Shown one piece after another: positions 34,901 to 44,180 of a stretch of DNA of 64,000 nt. The stretch comes from Paenibacillus lentus (GTDB taxonomy: Bacteria > Bacillota > Bacilli > Paenibacillales > Paenibacillaceae), in NCBI RefSeq assembly GCF_003931855.1, contig NZ_CP034248.1:4836001-4900000 (forward strand), in the 5' to 3' direction. The notes under the pieces are model-generated. The model searched no databases. It worked only from the letters and a program-made list of their open reading frames with translations, and was not told the origin of the DNA. Both the position numbers and the translations under genes were made by a program. Every line of letters begins with the position of its first letter. The first letter of the stretch is position 1.

Positions 34901-36567
34901 ATGGGCTCTGTCTGATATAAGCCTAGCCCCATATTCACGTATTCCGAGCCCTGGCCCGGGAATAGGAAAGTAACCTTGGCCTGCTCCTGTGTTGATTCAC
35001 CTATCCACCCGCTGTTGTCTATTTCATCCAGCATCAGCAGATGCAAGGCTTCCTCGTGGTCCCTGCAAACCACCGCGCGCCGATATCGAAATTTTTTCCG
35101 TCCCGTTTGTAATGTATAAGCTACATCCGCCAAATCGGTCTCCTGGTTGTGCCGTAAATATTCGGCGAGATTATGCGCCGCCTGCTTCAATCCAGTCTCC
35201 GTAGCTGCAGACAATACCATCAGCTTGGCAGAACGGCTGCTAGACCCCTTGCGCTGCATTGGCGCTTCCTCCAGCACAACATGCGCATTCGTTCCCCCAA
35301 TGCCAAAAGAACTGACTCCAGCTCGCAGATATCCATTGGTTTTATCCCAAGAGGTGAGCTTGGTATTGACAACGAAAGGAGAATTGGTGAAATCAATTTT
35401 AGGATTCGGCCGCTGAAAGTGCAGTGTAGGCGGAATCTGTTTATGTTTCAGCATTAGCACCGTCTTGATAAAGCTGGCTACTCCTGCTGCTGCATCCAAA
35501 TGGCCGATGTTTGATTTAATGGAGCCGATACGACAGCTGCCCTGAGAACTCCCGGTGAAAGCTAGCTGAAGTGCTTCTACCTCAATCGGATCACCTAATG
35601 ATGTTCCCGTGCCATGTGCCTCAATATAACCAATGCTCTCAGGAGGCACCTCTGCCATCTGATGCGCAGCGCGGATCACCTCTACCTGGCCCATTGTGCT
35701 TGGCGCCGTGTAGCCAACCTTGCGATTGCCGTCATTATTAATAGCAGAGCCCTTCACAATCGCATGGATTGTATCACCGTCCGCCAATGCATCGTTAAGC
35801 CGTTTAAGCACAACGACGCCAATGCCATCACCAAACAATGTGCCGTTGGCTTCAGCATCAAATGGGCGGCAGTGGCCATCTGGGGATTGAATCATCCCTT
35901 CCTGGTACAGGTACCCTGTTGTTCGTGGAAGATTAATCGACACCCCGCCGGCTAAAGCCAAATCGCATTCTCCGCCCAGCAATCCTTGACAAGCAAGGTG
36001 AATAGCAACAAGCGAGGTTGAGCAGGCGGTTTGAACACTTACGCTCGGGCCCTTTAAATTTAATTTATAAGAAACACGTGTCGTAAAAGATGGATTGTTT
36101 AATTGCAGGATTTGAAAATGATCACTGGAATGTCTCGCCGCCATAGCTTGACCGGCTACCCAATACGTATTCGAAGAGGCTCCTGCGTAAACGCCAACCA
36201 GTTGTTCCTCAGAATCAGGGCTATAACCAGCTTGTTCAAGGGCTTCCCAAGCACATTCATGGAACAAACGAACCTGCGGATCCAGAAGCTCCGCTTCCCG
36301 TGGTGTGTAATCGAAGAATGACTCATCAAAGGACTCTACATCCTCCAGCATGGCTTTAGCCTTCACATATTGCGGATGCTTAAGCATTTCCGGATCAACT
36401 CCGCCTGCCAGCAGCTCCTCATCCGTAAAAAAAGTAATCGATTCCTTCCCGTTCCGCAGATTTTCCCAGAATTCCTCAATATTTTTAGCTCCAGGGAAGC
36501 GTCCGGCCATCCCGACAACAGCAATTTCCAACCCGTTGCCTTCGTACATATTATTATTTGTACTCAT
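28900..36567 (-). CDS. Type I PKS, two modules: KS-AT*-ACP-KS-AT-KR-ACP
   Basis: 2555 aa. First module: intact KS (TACSTS), a degraded AT at ~540-860, and ACP Ser ~935 (GASSLDVSQ). The AT motif is GYNAGEY: the nucleophile Ser is Asn649, and the ~80 residues that carry the HAFH motif are replaced by a charged linker, so it cannot load an extender. Second module: KS from ~1014, AT (GHSIGEY ~1629, HAFHS: malonyl), KR ~2160-2345 with the Ser-Tyr-Asn catalytic set (FSSIAS, SAYSAAN), ACP Ser ~2475. No DH domain is present in either module. It provides ketide units 2 and 3 after Leu. Module 2 must be charged from another AT. Confidence 0.92.
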   Translation of the reverse strand: MSTNNNMYEGNGLEIAVVGMAGRFPGAKNIEEFWENLRNGKESITFFTDEELLAGGVDPEMLKHPQYVKAKAMLEDVESFDESFFDYTPREAELLDPQVRLFHECAWEALEQAGYSPDSEEQLVGVYAGASSNTYWVAGQAMAARHSSDHFQILQLNNPSFTTRVSYKLNLKGPSVSVQTACSTSLVAIHLACQGLLGGECDLALAGGVSINLPRTTGYLYQEGMIQSPDGHCRPFDAEANGTLFGDGIGVVVLKRLNDALADGDTIHAIVKGSAINNDGNRKVGYTAPSTMGQVEVIRAAHQMAEVPPESIGYIEAHGTGTSLGDPIEVEALQLAFTGSSQGSCRIGSIKSNIGHLDAAAGVASFIKTVLMLKHKQIPPTLHFQRPNPKIDFTNSPFVVNTKLTSWDKTNGYLRAGVSSFGIGGTNAHVVLEEAPMQRKGSSSRSAKLMVLSAATETGLKQAAHNLAEYLRHNQETDLADVAYTLQTGRKKFRYRRAVVCRDHEEALHLLMLDEIDNSGWIGESTQEQAKVTFLFPGQGSEYVNMGLGLYQTEPIFRQQLDRCCEFIVSRGGDDLRKHLFGSGTNEKSDAAASYKEEAKSEASVDSDEYKVKPARLEDGSLSLFVFEYALAKLLMFWGIQPRAMLGYNAGEYVSAVLAGVLTLEDALELLMLRSRLLNTRSDRARHDNLQPEEKAGSGRQSIEEVLSAFTDSELQIFSNQMNQISLSAPDIPYLSTVTGAWITAEEATSPAYWVHQLQAAARPVDDAPELLKGKQVIIRVGPGHEPDGFVAGWSEEESQNRHEFIPLVRQPEQQTEDHVFLLQGLGQMWVAGVRIEWSGYYAEERRCRIPLPTYPFAKRRFAIDLPVGGLINGGASTRREVQSNQGDNTGGTSDQLRVLTVSAIEQIISDIVKEHFGFTALGVNDNLFEIGASSLDVSQIAEKLTDTLGQEIPVVSLYTYPSARALAGHLSGKTAVSKKPSAKPSEVKRGQVCRPELNQTGSESVRTEDDHGQEIAVIGMAGRFPGADNLEEFWRNLSGGVESITFFTDEELIAEGIDPQLIAHPSYVKARGTLNGYDQFDAAFFGYSAREAELMDPQLRLFHECAWEALEAAGYNPDTYSGSIGVYAGATPNLEWISRFAAGLGGTERFSAMLLNDREFFSTQLSYKLNLRGPSISMQTACSTSLVNIVMASQALLAGSCDIALAGGSTVTVPHKSGYMYEEGMIQSPDGHCRAFDEKAAGTVFGDGVGVVILKRLHNAIEDGDVIHAVIKGFGLNNDGTRKVGFTAPSTKGQADVIRAAQQMAGIAPESITYVEAHGTGTPMGDPIEIEALKEAFQTAQTGFCRIGSVKSNVGHLNSAAGAAGFIKTVLALKERQIPPTLHFERANSKINFDNSPFIVNSELTPWENEHYPLRSGVSSFGIGGTNAHVILEEAPFVEASDAGREDKLLLLSARTPTALQAVKSRLAEYLVKRPDANLADVAYTLQVGRKAFEWRTAFLCKDVQEVVDILNSSDSGVISEEYTGMESRSIVFMFPGQGSQYVNMGRGLYLEEPVFRKELDHCMELAQSFLEFDLSKVLFEDDPAQIAEREELLKRTDIAQPVLFIMEYALARLLMHWGVTPEAMLGHSIGEYTAACLAGVFKLEEALELVALRGRLMRAMAPGSMLSVAMPEDELLASLPEGLDLAAVNSSALCVVAGETPKVEAFARHLDDKGIGNRLLHTSHAFHSYMMEPMLDEFASRVRTLSLEKPVIPFMSNVTGTWITAEQAVDAAYWVQHLRSTVRFADGLDELLSQPRTVFVEVGPGNALSTFVRKHIAASRERVVVNVLRHPQETTTDSAHLLQRLGKLWTAGAHIDWASYYQHERRKRVELPTYPMERQRFWLENTSSSFEMEHLTGARANGSGSGKNPNMEEWFYYPGWKRAMLNHSSLTKPYHLLIFADHCLIAEALAQRAKEEGHRIAVVQAGTEFKKLENDVFTIAPEASEHYIQLLEELGQQKFVPDQIVHLWNVTSEEADSALQYESKLDWEQQKFGYYSLIYLAQALNKQKEIQEVRLAVVSTNMQEVTGQERLAPGKITLLGPCMVIQQEYSSMTCVSIDIDLPNNERRRQRMASQLLAELAAPAEDRLIAYRGSYRWVQDYKPMTLRESNSGEQNPFREGGVYLITGGLGGIGMLTAQYLAQHFKAKLILTGRSSFPAREEYEHYLSEYGEKHPLARKIRNVQQLEQFGAEVTYVQADLAEESDMISVFEFIESQYGCLNGVVQAAGLPGGESFRAIENIGGTQLDEQFNAKVKGLQILSRFIEEKKPDICVLFSSIASVLGGLGFSAYSAANLYMDAFARRQNQASDTKWLCINWDAWEFWEEHRSTIGETLVELAITPAEAPMLFNYVYAPCDSHQIIVSTGNLQARIDQWIYHAGRKQENNRTTTTYERPDLTSAYVAPRNQIEKAIAEVWKQFFRMDQVGIHDNFFDLGASSLDMIQVTGKINEALNESLAVVDMFTYPTIHALAQRLGKSEAMEAEEAEMEHQLIDTVAKGKKRQQEQRKKRRKGEVLQ

Positions 36568-36651
36568 TTTGTCACCGCCTTCACGTTTCTCCTACTCCAG
36601 ATACGGTTAGTTTGCTTTGATTCTTCCCGCCAGATCGTTCATCCTGTAACT

Positions 36652-39600
36652 TTATTTCCGATCACGCCTGTTTAATCGCTGCTTTAACCTGCTTTTTCCC
36701 TCACTGATTTGCTCCGAACGATCAACCGCTTGCTCCTGAGGTTCTGCTCCAGAAGCTGTTCTTCTGATAAGTTCAGCTAATGAATGAATCGTTGAATGAC
36801 TGAACATATCCACGACCGAAACTTCCATGTGCAACGCTTTCTTTAACTTCGTATTCATTTGAATCAAATCCAGTGAGGTTGCCCCCAGTTCAAAGAAATT
36901 GTCATGCAGGCCTAGCTCATCAACACCAAGATATTCCCTCCACAATTGGGAAATCAGCTGCTCCAGTTCATCGCCAGCAGGGATTTGAATCGGGACAGTC
37001 CTTCCCTGAGAAGCTTGTTCATCTGCCTCATTTCCTTCTTTCATCATGGAGTGCAACGAGGCTTCCCGCGCCTTCTGCATCCGGATCGATAAATCCGTTG
37101 TAGATACCAGTACTTGCGGCAGGCCACTGCTTAACGCTTGGTGAAAAACAGCAATGCCTTCCTCCGGCAGCAAGTGTGCGCTGGCACCTTGAATAAATTG
37201 TCCTGCTGAAACTTGCATTGTCGATACTTGCTGCTCCCCACTTGCGCTTACACCATGCACCTTGGACTCAGCTTCATGAATGGCTGGTGGTTGAACCCGG
37301 GTTGCTGCCGTCTCCTGCTCCGCCGCAGCCATCCCCACTCCCTTCCATCCATCCCAATTTATTGAAGTCATATGTGCAGCAATACTCCCCTGCTTGCGAT
37401 AAGCATAGCTATCGAGGTATGCATTAGCAGCACAATAACCTGCTTGACCTATCGCACCAAGCACACTGACTAGTGAAGAGCATAAAACTAGAAAATCAAG
37501 CTTCCTGCCTCCCGTAAGTGCTTCTCCCAGCACTCGTCCCAGCACCTGTGTGCCTTTGACCTTAGCAGCCATCGCCCGCTGCTCAAGCTCCGGCGTACGC
37601 CGTTGGATCAATGCTCCATCAGCCGTTCCCGCTGCGTGAATGACACCGTGTATAGTTCCAAAACGAACCATAGCCTGGTTTACAACCTGTTCCATCTGCT
37701 GCTCATCAGAGACGTCTGCACGGCACACGAGCACCTCAGCGCCATATTCCTCAAGCTCGGCCAGCTTACTCAGCTTGGCCGCTAAGTCCTGGTCGTCGCT
37801 ATTCATCTCTGCGAAGCTGCGCCAATCCGGCCCATTCGGCACCGAACGACCAGTCAGCACCAGCTTTGCCTTTACCGTTTTGGCCAGATACTCTGCCAAG
37901 GTAAGGCCAATTCCCCCTAAGCCCCCAGTAACCAAATAAACTCCCTTTTCCCGGAGCCTCATATTTGCGGAAGCCTTCACTTCAGGCACTGGAATAAACT
38001 TCTGCACCCAGCGGTATGTACCGCGATAAGCAACGATCAAATCATGGGAGGCTGAGGTAATTTCTCTATGCAGGCTGTCCAATAACGCTTGCTGGCGCTC
38101 TCCGCCGATGGCAGCTTTATTTGGCGATATATCATGAACAATATCAATGCTGCGGCACTTCACATTAGGGTACTCCTGCGGAATCACAAGACAAGCCCCA
38201 AGCACAGATGCCTGTTCTGGTATTAACTTCTCTTCCCCGGTTACCTCCTGCATCGTCGCTGTTACCACATAAAGATTCAGCTCTTCCTGGATTCCACGCC
38301 AGCCTATCGCCTTAGCAAGAGCTATCAAACTGTAATAGCCATATTCAAACATTTGCTGACTACGAAGCAGATCTAGGCTGTCTGTACTGCCCAGTTCGGC
38401 TGCATCACTCGATTTACCTATCGTGCCTACTCCTATCCCGCCTGACGTTAACCAAGCATGAATAATGGAACTAGGACGCTGACCGGAGGCGGATAGCTCC
38501 TGCAGCAAACGGTCATAATGCTCCGCTTCTCCCGGCTTAATCCGGTAGGTGTGGGCATCCACGTGAGCGAACGAAGTGGAGGGATGAACTACGGTAACAT
38601 TCGCCCCCTCCTGTCTTAATTTTTCCACGAGCTGTACCCCAAGCCCCTCTTCAGGAATAAAGGCAACCCAGTGCTGCTCGGAGGATAGTCTGGCCGGCTC
38701 CTGCTCCAATATCGAACGTTCCCAGGCTGGCGTGTACAGCCACTCCCCAACCGTCTCCTTTCTTACAGCCGATTTATTGCGCTGCGCATCTGATACGGAA
38801 AGAGCTTTTCCTGACAAGCCCTGCTTTAAGATGTCAAAATCACGTGGCGGATCCACCCAATATTGACGTCGTTCAAATGGATAAGTTGGCAAGGCAACCC
38901 GTAGACGACGTTCACCTGCATAGAATGATTTCCAGTCAATACGAGCTCCAGCCAGCCATAACCGCCCTAATTGCTGCAGCAAATACTCGCTATCATTTAC
39001 TTCGTTTTTAGGATGACGAACCAAGCTAACCACATGATGACTTGCTTCTTTTCTCGAATGGCGTCGCACAAATGTACTAAGGGTATTACCAGGGCCTACT
39101 TCAACAAAAACAGCCTTATCATCCTTCAGGAGTTCCCCAAGACCATCATCAAACCGCACTGTTCCCCGCAAATGCTTCGCCCAGTACTCAGCCGATCCTG
39201 CCTCTTCACTGGCAATCCAAGTGCCGGTGACATTAGAAATGTACGGAAGCTTCGGCTTGTGTAAATGTATTGAATGAAACTGCTGAATGAATGGCTCCAT
39301 TACTGGTTCCATCATGGAGGAATGAAATGCATGTGAAGTGTGAAGCCTGGAATAAGCAGCACCTTGTTCCAGAAGCGATTTTTCCACTTCCTCGATATCC
39401 TCAAATGCTCCGGATACCACACACAACGCTGTCCCATTGACCGCAGCTACGGATAAGCGCTCATGCAGCAACGGGGCAAGCTCCTGCTCAGACAGCCGCA
39501 CACTGAGCATGGCGCCTGCGGGAGCGCTGTGCATCAGCTGGCCTCTTGCAATGACCAGCCCCAGTGCATCCTCAAGCGCCATCACCCCGGAGAGGCAAGC

Positions 39601-41517
39601 CGCCACATATTCGCCTACACTATGTCCAATCATGGCACTTGGCTGAAGTCCCCAGTTCATTAATTGACGAGCTAGCGCATATGAGAAAATAAACAAAGCC
39701 GGCTGCGTTATATCCGTCTGACCCAAACGTTTTCCCGCTTCAAGCGCCTGTTCATCGGGAGGATATAAAATACTTTTTAAATTCACATTCATTTTGCTCC
39801 GGGCGAGCTCCAGACACTGATCCACCGTTTCACGAAAAAACGGTTCCTGCTCGTATAAATCCAAACCCATGTTCACGTACTGTGAACCCTGACCAGGAAA
39901 CATAAACACCAGCCTCGGCTGAGTCGTATCACATACTTCTGTGATCACACGATCAGCTGGTCGGCTTGCCAGTAGACTGCACGCCTCCTTCGATGTGAAA
40001 GCCACAAGCATGCGCCGATGGCGAAAAGAACGTCGTCCGGCCTGGAGTGTATATGCGATATCCGCAAGGGGAGTATCCGGATGCCTACGCAGATATTCCA
40101 GAAAGCGTGCCGTCGCCTGCTCCAGACCAGCTTCCGTCCGAGCCGACAGCAGCAGCAGCTTTGCTTCCCTGCCCTCATCTCCGCTCTTAACAGCCGGCGC
40201 TTCCTCAAGCACAACATGCACATTTGTACCACCTATGCCAAAGGAGCTAACGCCTGCCCTTAGCGGATAATTCTCGTTCTGCCAAGTCGTCAGCTCGGTG
40301 TTCACAACAAAGGGGCTATTCCCAAAATCAATTTTTGGATTAGGCTGTTCGAAATGTAGACTTGCCGGCAGCTTTTTATGCTGCAAGGACAGCACCGTCT
40401 TCATAAAAGCTGCAACACCAGCAGCACTGTTCAAATGTCCGATATTGGTCTTCACTGAGCCAATCCGGCAATAGCCCTTCTTCTCTGTCTGAAAAGCAAG
40501 CTTCAGCGCTTCTATTTCCACAGGATCCCCTAAGGTTGTTCCTGTACCATGGGCTTCAATATAGCTAATGCTCTCCGGCGAGACACGCGCCATTCGCTGC
40601 GCTGCGCGAATCACCTCGGCCTGCCCCTCTATGCTTGGAGCCGAATAAGCCATTTTACGCGTTCCGTCATTATTTGCGGCAGAACCTTTAATCACGGCAT
40701 ATATACAATCGCCATCCGCAAGAGCTTGCTTCAACGTTTTTAATACAACAGCTCCCGCGCCTTCCCCACCAATCGTGCCCTTGGCCTTGGCATCAAATGC
40801 CCGGCAGTGACCGTCAGGGGAACTAATCATTCCTTCTTCATGTAGATAGCCCTCCGTTCGCGGCACCGTCACTGTAGCACCGCCAGCCAAAGCAATTTTG
40901 CACTCTCCCGTTAACAGCGACCTGCAGGCCAAATGTATAGCCAGCAACGAAGTAGAGCATGCGGAATCAACATTAACGCTGGGTCCCTTTAGATTAAGCT
41001 TATGCGCGATCCGCGTACTCAAAAAATCCTTATCCGATAACGCCAGTGCGGCAAATTGCTCTGACATGCTGTCACTTCGGGAGAGCATCGCCACCATTTG
41101 CCAGTAAATACTTGCTGAGGCCCCTGCAAACAGGCCGATTGATCCGGACGTTTGCTCTGGATCATATCCGGCATGCTCTAATGCTTCCCATGCAACCTCA
41201 TGAAATAGACGAATCTGAGGATCTATCACCTCGGCTTCACGCGGCGTATACTCAAAAAAATCAGAATCAAACCATTCGGCATCCGGGACAAGCGCCTTCG
41301 CCCTTATATAACGCGGATTCTGTATCAGTTCTGAAGCTATTCCTGCCGCAGCAAGTTCTTCATCCGAGAAAAAATGTACCGACTCCTTGCCGTTCTTCAA
41401 GTTCTCCCAATATTCATCGATGCTGCGGGCTTCCGGAAACCTTCCTGCCATCCCTATTACGGCGATTTCCAGCCCGCTATACGCTTGTGCTGCGGGTACA
41501 TTTCGGCTGTCAGGCAT
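36652..41517 (-). CDS. Type I PKS, one module: KS-AT-KR-ACP
   Basis: 1621 aa. KS ~15-440 (SACSTS, EAHGTGT, KTNIGH); AT with GHSVGEY (~633) and HAFHS, so malonyl; a structural sub-domain, then KR ~1190-1380 with GGLGGIG, CSSLVS and GYCAANA, an active-looking set; ACP ~1510-1580 (GATSLDLIQ, Ser ~1548). It starts 8 bases inside the Leu gene with GGAGGGG. It adds the first ketide unit to Leu and reduces the keto group, which would become the lactone oxygen-bearing carbon of a dihydroisocoumarin. Followed by an 84-base gap, then the next PKS. Confidence 0.92.
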   Translation of the reverse strand: MPDSRNVPAAQAYSGLEIAVIGMAGRFPEARSIDEYWENLKNGKESVHFFSDEELAAAGIASELIQNPRYIRAKALVPDAEWFDSDFFEYTPREAEVIDPQIRLFHEVAWEALEHAGYDPEQTSGSIGLFAGASASIYWQMVAMLSRSDSMSEQFAALALSDKDFLSTRIAHKLNLKGPSVNVDSACSTSLLAIHLACRSLLTGECKIALAGGATVTVPRTEGYLHEEGMISSPDGHCRAFDAKAKGTIGGEGAGAVVLKTLKQALADGDCIYAVIKGSAANNDGTRKMAYSAPSIEGQAEVIRAAQRMARVSPESISYIEAHGTGTTLGDPVEIEALKLAFQTEKKGYCRIGSVKTNIGHLNSAAGVAAFMKTVLSLQHKKLPASLHFEQPNPKIDFGNSPFVVNTELTTWQNENYPLRAGVSSFGIGGTNVHVVLEEAPAVKSGDEGREAKLLLLSARTEAGLEQATARFLEYLRRHPDTPLADIAYTLQAGRRSFRHRRMLVAFTSKEACSLLASRPADRVITEVCDTTQPRLVFMFPGQGSQYVNMGLDLYEQEPFFRETVDQCLELARSKMNVNLKSILYPPDEQALEAGKRLGQTDITQPALFIFSYALARQLMNWGLQPSAMIGHSVGEYVAACLSGVMALEDALGLVIARGQLMHSAPAGAMLSVRLSEQELAPLLHERLSVAAVNGTALCVVSGAFEDIEEVEKSLLEQGAAYSRLHTSHAFHSSMMEPVMEPFIQQFHSIHLHKPKLPYISNVTGTWIASEEAGSAEYWAKHLRGTVRFDDGLGELLKDDKAVFVEVGPGNTLSTFVRRHSRKEASHHVVSLVRHPKNEVNDSEYLLQQLGRLWLAGARIDWKSFYAGERRLRVALPTYPFERRQYWVDPPRDFDILKQGLSGKALSVSDAQRNKSAVRKETVGEWLYTPAWERSILEQEPARLSSEQHWVAFIPEEGLGVQLVEKLRQEGANVTVVHPSTSFAHVDAHTYRIKPGEAEHYDRLLQELSASGQRPSSIIHAWLTSGGIGVGTIGKSSDAAELGSTDSLDLLRSQQMFEYGYYSLIALAKAIGWRGIQEELNLYVVTATMQEVTGEEKLIPEQASVLGACLVIPQEYPNVKCRSIDIVHDISPNKAAIGGERQQALLDSLHREITSASHDLIVAYRGTYRWVQKFIPVPEVKASANMRLREKGVYLVTGGLGGIGLTLAEYLAKTVKAKLVLTGRSVPNGPDWRSFAEMNSDDQDLAAKLSKLAELEEYGAEVLVCRADVSDEQQMEQVVNQAMVRFGTIHGVIHAAGTADGALIQRRTPELEQRAMAAKVKGTQVLGRVLGEALTGGRKLDFLVLCSSLVSVLGAIGQAGYCAANAYLDSYAYRKQGSIAAHMTSINWDGWKGVGMAAAEQETAATRVQPPAIHEAESKVHGVSASGEQQVSTMQVSAGQFIQGASAHLLPEEGIAVFHQALSSGLPQVLVSTTDLSIRMQKAREASLHSMMKEGNEADEQASQGRTVPIQIPAGDELEQLISQLWREYLGVDELGLHDNFFELGATSLDLIQMNTKLKKALHMEVSVVDMFSHSTIHSLAELIRRTASGAEPQEQAVDRSEQISEGKSRLKQRLNRRDRK

Positions 41518-44149
41518 CCGTATTCCCCTCCAGTATGAGCATGGTCTGCTCCATCATTTCAAAGCCTTCATCCAATTGCTCGTGATTTGCGATATCAACA
41601 GGTTGCTGCTCATCCCCGTGATTGAGGCGCTGCAGATACCCGCCGAGCGCTGCGATGGTTGTATACTGAAACAACACTGGTACCGGAATGTCATGGCCAA
41701 ACGTTTCGCTCAGCTTATTGACCACCTGAACAAGCTGAAATGAATTTCCCCCTAAATCAAAGAAGGTATCATGTACACTTACTCTATCTTCATCCATTCC
41801 CAGTATTTCCGACCAAATCCGAACCAGTGCACCCTCGATTTCACCACGTGGCGCAACATATTCTTTCCCGGTATGAACATGTTTCCTTGGATCAGGTAAG
41901 CTTCTCGTATCCAGCTTGCCATTAGCCGTTACGGGAAACTGCTCCAAATAAACGAAATAGGCTGGAATCATATAGCTCGGCAATTTCGCAAGCAGACAGG
42001 TTCTCAGTTCAGACGCGGATACACTAGGCATCCCGGTGTAATACGCACAAAGCATATTTTGACCCGCCTCATCCTCGCGAACAAGAACAATGGCTTCATG
42101 GACACCTTCATACTGGCGCAAATGCATTTCTATCTCGCCTGGTTCGATACGGTATCCTCGCACCTTCACCTGATCATCCTGCCGTCCCCAATATTCGAGC
42201 ATGCCGTTCGGAAGCCAGCGTCCCAGATCCCCTGTGCGATACAGTCGTTCATTCGGCAAAAATGGATGCTGCACAAACTTATCCTCCGTTAGCTCTGGTC
42301 TGCCCAGATATCCCCTGGCGAGCCCTGCACCAGCTACACAAATCTCACCGGGCACACCTGGGGGCAGTAGCTGAAGCTGCTGATCCAAGATATATACCTG
42401 AACATTGTCGATAGGCCGTCCAATTGGAATTACCCCATCTGCTCCGGTCACTTCAACAAAAGTGGTGACAACTGTATTCTCGGTTGGCCCATAATTGTTA
42501 AAGAGACGATAGCTCCCCGGATTGACTCGCTTCAGACGTTCTCCACCCGTGAGCAGAATTCGCAGCGCGATGTCCTCCGACTGTACCAATTCCATAAATT
42601 GTTCACACATCATCGTGGGCAGAAAGGCAATCGTAATCTCCTGCTCAGCAAGATATAATCCCAGTTTTTTCGCATCCAGGCGAATTTCAGGCGGAACGAT
42701 ATAAAGCGAAGCTCCTGCAAGCAGGTAAGGAAACACTTCCCACACCGATGCATCAAAGCCAAACCCGGCATATTTAATGCTTCTATCAGCTGCTGTCACC
42801 TCAAAAGCACGATTATGCCAATAAGACAAATTCGTCAGAGAACGATGCTCAATCATGACTCCTTTGGGTTGTCCGGTTGAACCGGAGGTATAGATAACGT
42901 ATGCTAAATCAGTTGCCGAGCTATTTGGGTCTCCAAGATTATCCACCGTCTCATTGAAGCCCTGAGGATCATCAAGAAATAATCCCGGCCGGCTGCCTAA
43001 TTTATCAGCAAGCTGCTGTTGTGTAAGTACAACCTTTACATGGCTATCCGTCAAAATATATTGAATGCGATCATTCGGATAATCCGGATCAAGCGGCAAA
43101 AATGCACCTCCTGCCTTCATCACCCCCAGCATTCCCACGAGCATTTCAGTAGAAGGGGTTAGCAGAAGACCGACAATGTCCCCTGCTTCAACACCTTCTT
43201 TACATAGTACCCTCGCCACCTGATTCGCTTTTTCGTTCAGTTCCCGATAAGTTATCGAACCTGCTGAACTAACTACGGCCAGTGCTTCAGGACTGCGCTT
43301 CACCTGCTCCTCAAACAACTGGTGTACAGTTTGCTCACACAGATAATCTGCTGTATTGCCGACAAAGGATTGCAGCAGCTGTTCCCTCTCACCTGGCAGC
43401 AAAATATCGAATTGCGTTAATGGCATATCCGGGTTTGCCAAAGCTTCCTGCAGGAGTCGGATATAACGAGAAATGATCTTGTTCATCGTCTCGCGCTGAT
43501 ACAACTCGGCATTATATTGAAGCTCCCCCTCAATACCATTCGTATCTGTTCTCAAGAGGGTAAATAAGGTTTTACACCGGGTATTTTTCAAAAAACACTC
43601 ATCCTGAATATTGGTCAGAAGCAGTGCCACTTCAAATAAAGGATGTGCCTGATGATCATCCAGCGGCAGCCCCAACTGCCTTGCGATCAGCTCCATGGGA
43701 TAGCTTTGATGCTCTACCGCGGATACAATCATCTCCTGCATATTCAAGAGGCATTGTCTGAATGTGATCCCGGCCTCCATTGTTGCCCTCAAAGGAAGCA
43801 CGGTGTTAATAAAGTCCGCTTCCTCTCGCTGCCGGTAGATAGAGGTTCCTAACACAACCTCGCTACGATTGGTCATACGGCTTAATAGAGCCGCAAGTCC
43901 AGCAGCTAATACAACATGAAGCTTAGAGTCTGAATTTCCGCTTACCTTTACCAACCGCTCTGCCAACTCCATTGGAAAGCTTAAAGCAACCTTCTCCACG
44001 GTAACCCCGGTTGCATGCGGATAGTCGGAAAGGAAACCCTCCTTCTCGAACTCATCAGACAAGGTGGTTAACCAGAAATCCCTTTCTTTGCTTTTTTGCG
44101 ACGCGGCTATCGCCAATCTGTCCATATGATAATCTGACCCTGCTGTCAT
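41510..44149 (-). CDS. NRPS: half C domain-A(Leu)-PCP
   Basis: 879 aa; start chosen at the ATG at 44149 with GGGAGG 8 bases before, since a longer frame overlaps the previous gene. Residues ~15-200 are only the C-terminal lobe of a condensation domain (FWLTTL onward), without HHxxxDG; the full C domain used is at the end of the upstream protein. The A domain (~270-770) has specificity residues read as D-A-W-F-L-G-N-V-V plus Lys, the textbook code for leucine. PCP Ser ~803 (GGNSFQLVQ). No epimerase, so L-Leu is expected. In amicoumacin-type pathways this is the residue on which the isocoumarin is built. Confidence 0.92.
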   Translation of the reverse strand: MTAGSDYHMDRLAIAASQKSKERDFWLTTLSDEFEKEGFLSDYPHATGVTVEKVALSFPMELAERLVKVSGNSDSKLHVVLAAGLAALLSRMTNRSEVVLGTSIYRQREEADFINTVLPLRATMEAGITFRQCLLNMQEMIVSAVEHQSYPMELIARQLGLPLDDHQAHPLFEVALLLTNIQDECFLKNTRCKTLFTLLRTDTNGIEGELQYNAELYQRETMNKIISRYIRLLQEALANPDMPLTQFDILLPGEREQLLQSFVGNTADYLCEQTVHQLFEEQVKRSPEALAVVSSAGSITYRELNEKANQVARVLCKEGVEAGDIVGLLLTPSTEMLVGMLGVMKAGGAFLPLDPDYPNDRIQYILTDSHVKVVLTQQQLADKLGSRPGLFLDDPQGFNETVDNLGDPNSSATDLAYVIYTSGSTGQPKGVMIEHRSLTNLSYWHNRAFEVTAADRSIKYAGFGFDASVWEVFPYLLAGASLYIVPPEIRLDAKKLGLYLAEQEITIAFLPTMMCEQFMELVQSEDIALRILLTGGERLKRVNPGSYRLFNNYGPTENTVVTTFVEVTGADGVIPIGRPIDNVQVYILDQQLQLLPPGVPGEICVAGAGLARGYLGRPELTEDKFVQHPFLPNERLYRTGDLGRWLPNGMLEYWGRQDDQVKVRGYRIEPGEIEMHLRQYEGVHEAIVLVREDEAGQNMLCAYYTGMPSVSASELRTCLLAKLPSYMIPAYFVYLEQFPVTANGKLDTRSLPDPRKHVHTGKEYVAPRGEIEGALVRIWSEILGMDEDRVSVHDTFFDLGGNSFQLVQVVNKLSETFGHDIPVPVLFQYTTIAALGGYLQRLNHGDEQQPVDIANHEQLDEGFEMMEQTMLILEGNTDA

Positions 44150-44180
44150 ACCTAAACCTCCCTTTAAGATGCCAACCGGT

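Noticed and set aside
28900..36567. Sequencing error behind the AT with Asn649
   Set aside because: The change comes with a large in-frame replacement of the HAFH region while the frame and flanking domains are intact, which is not what a base-call error gives.
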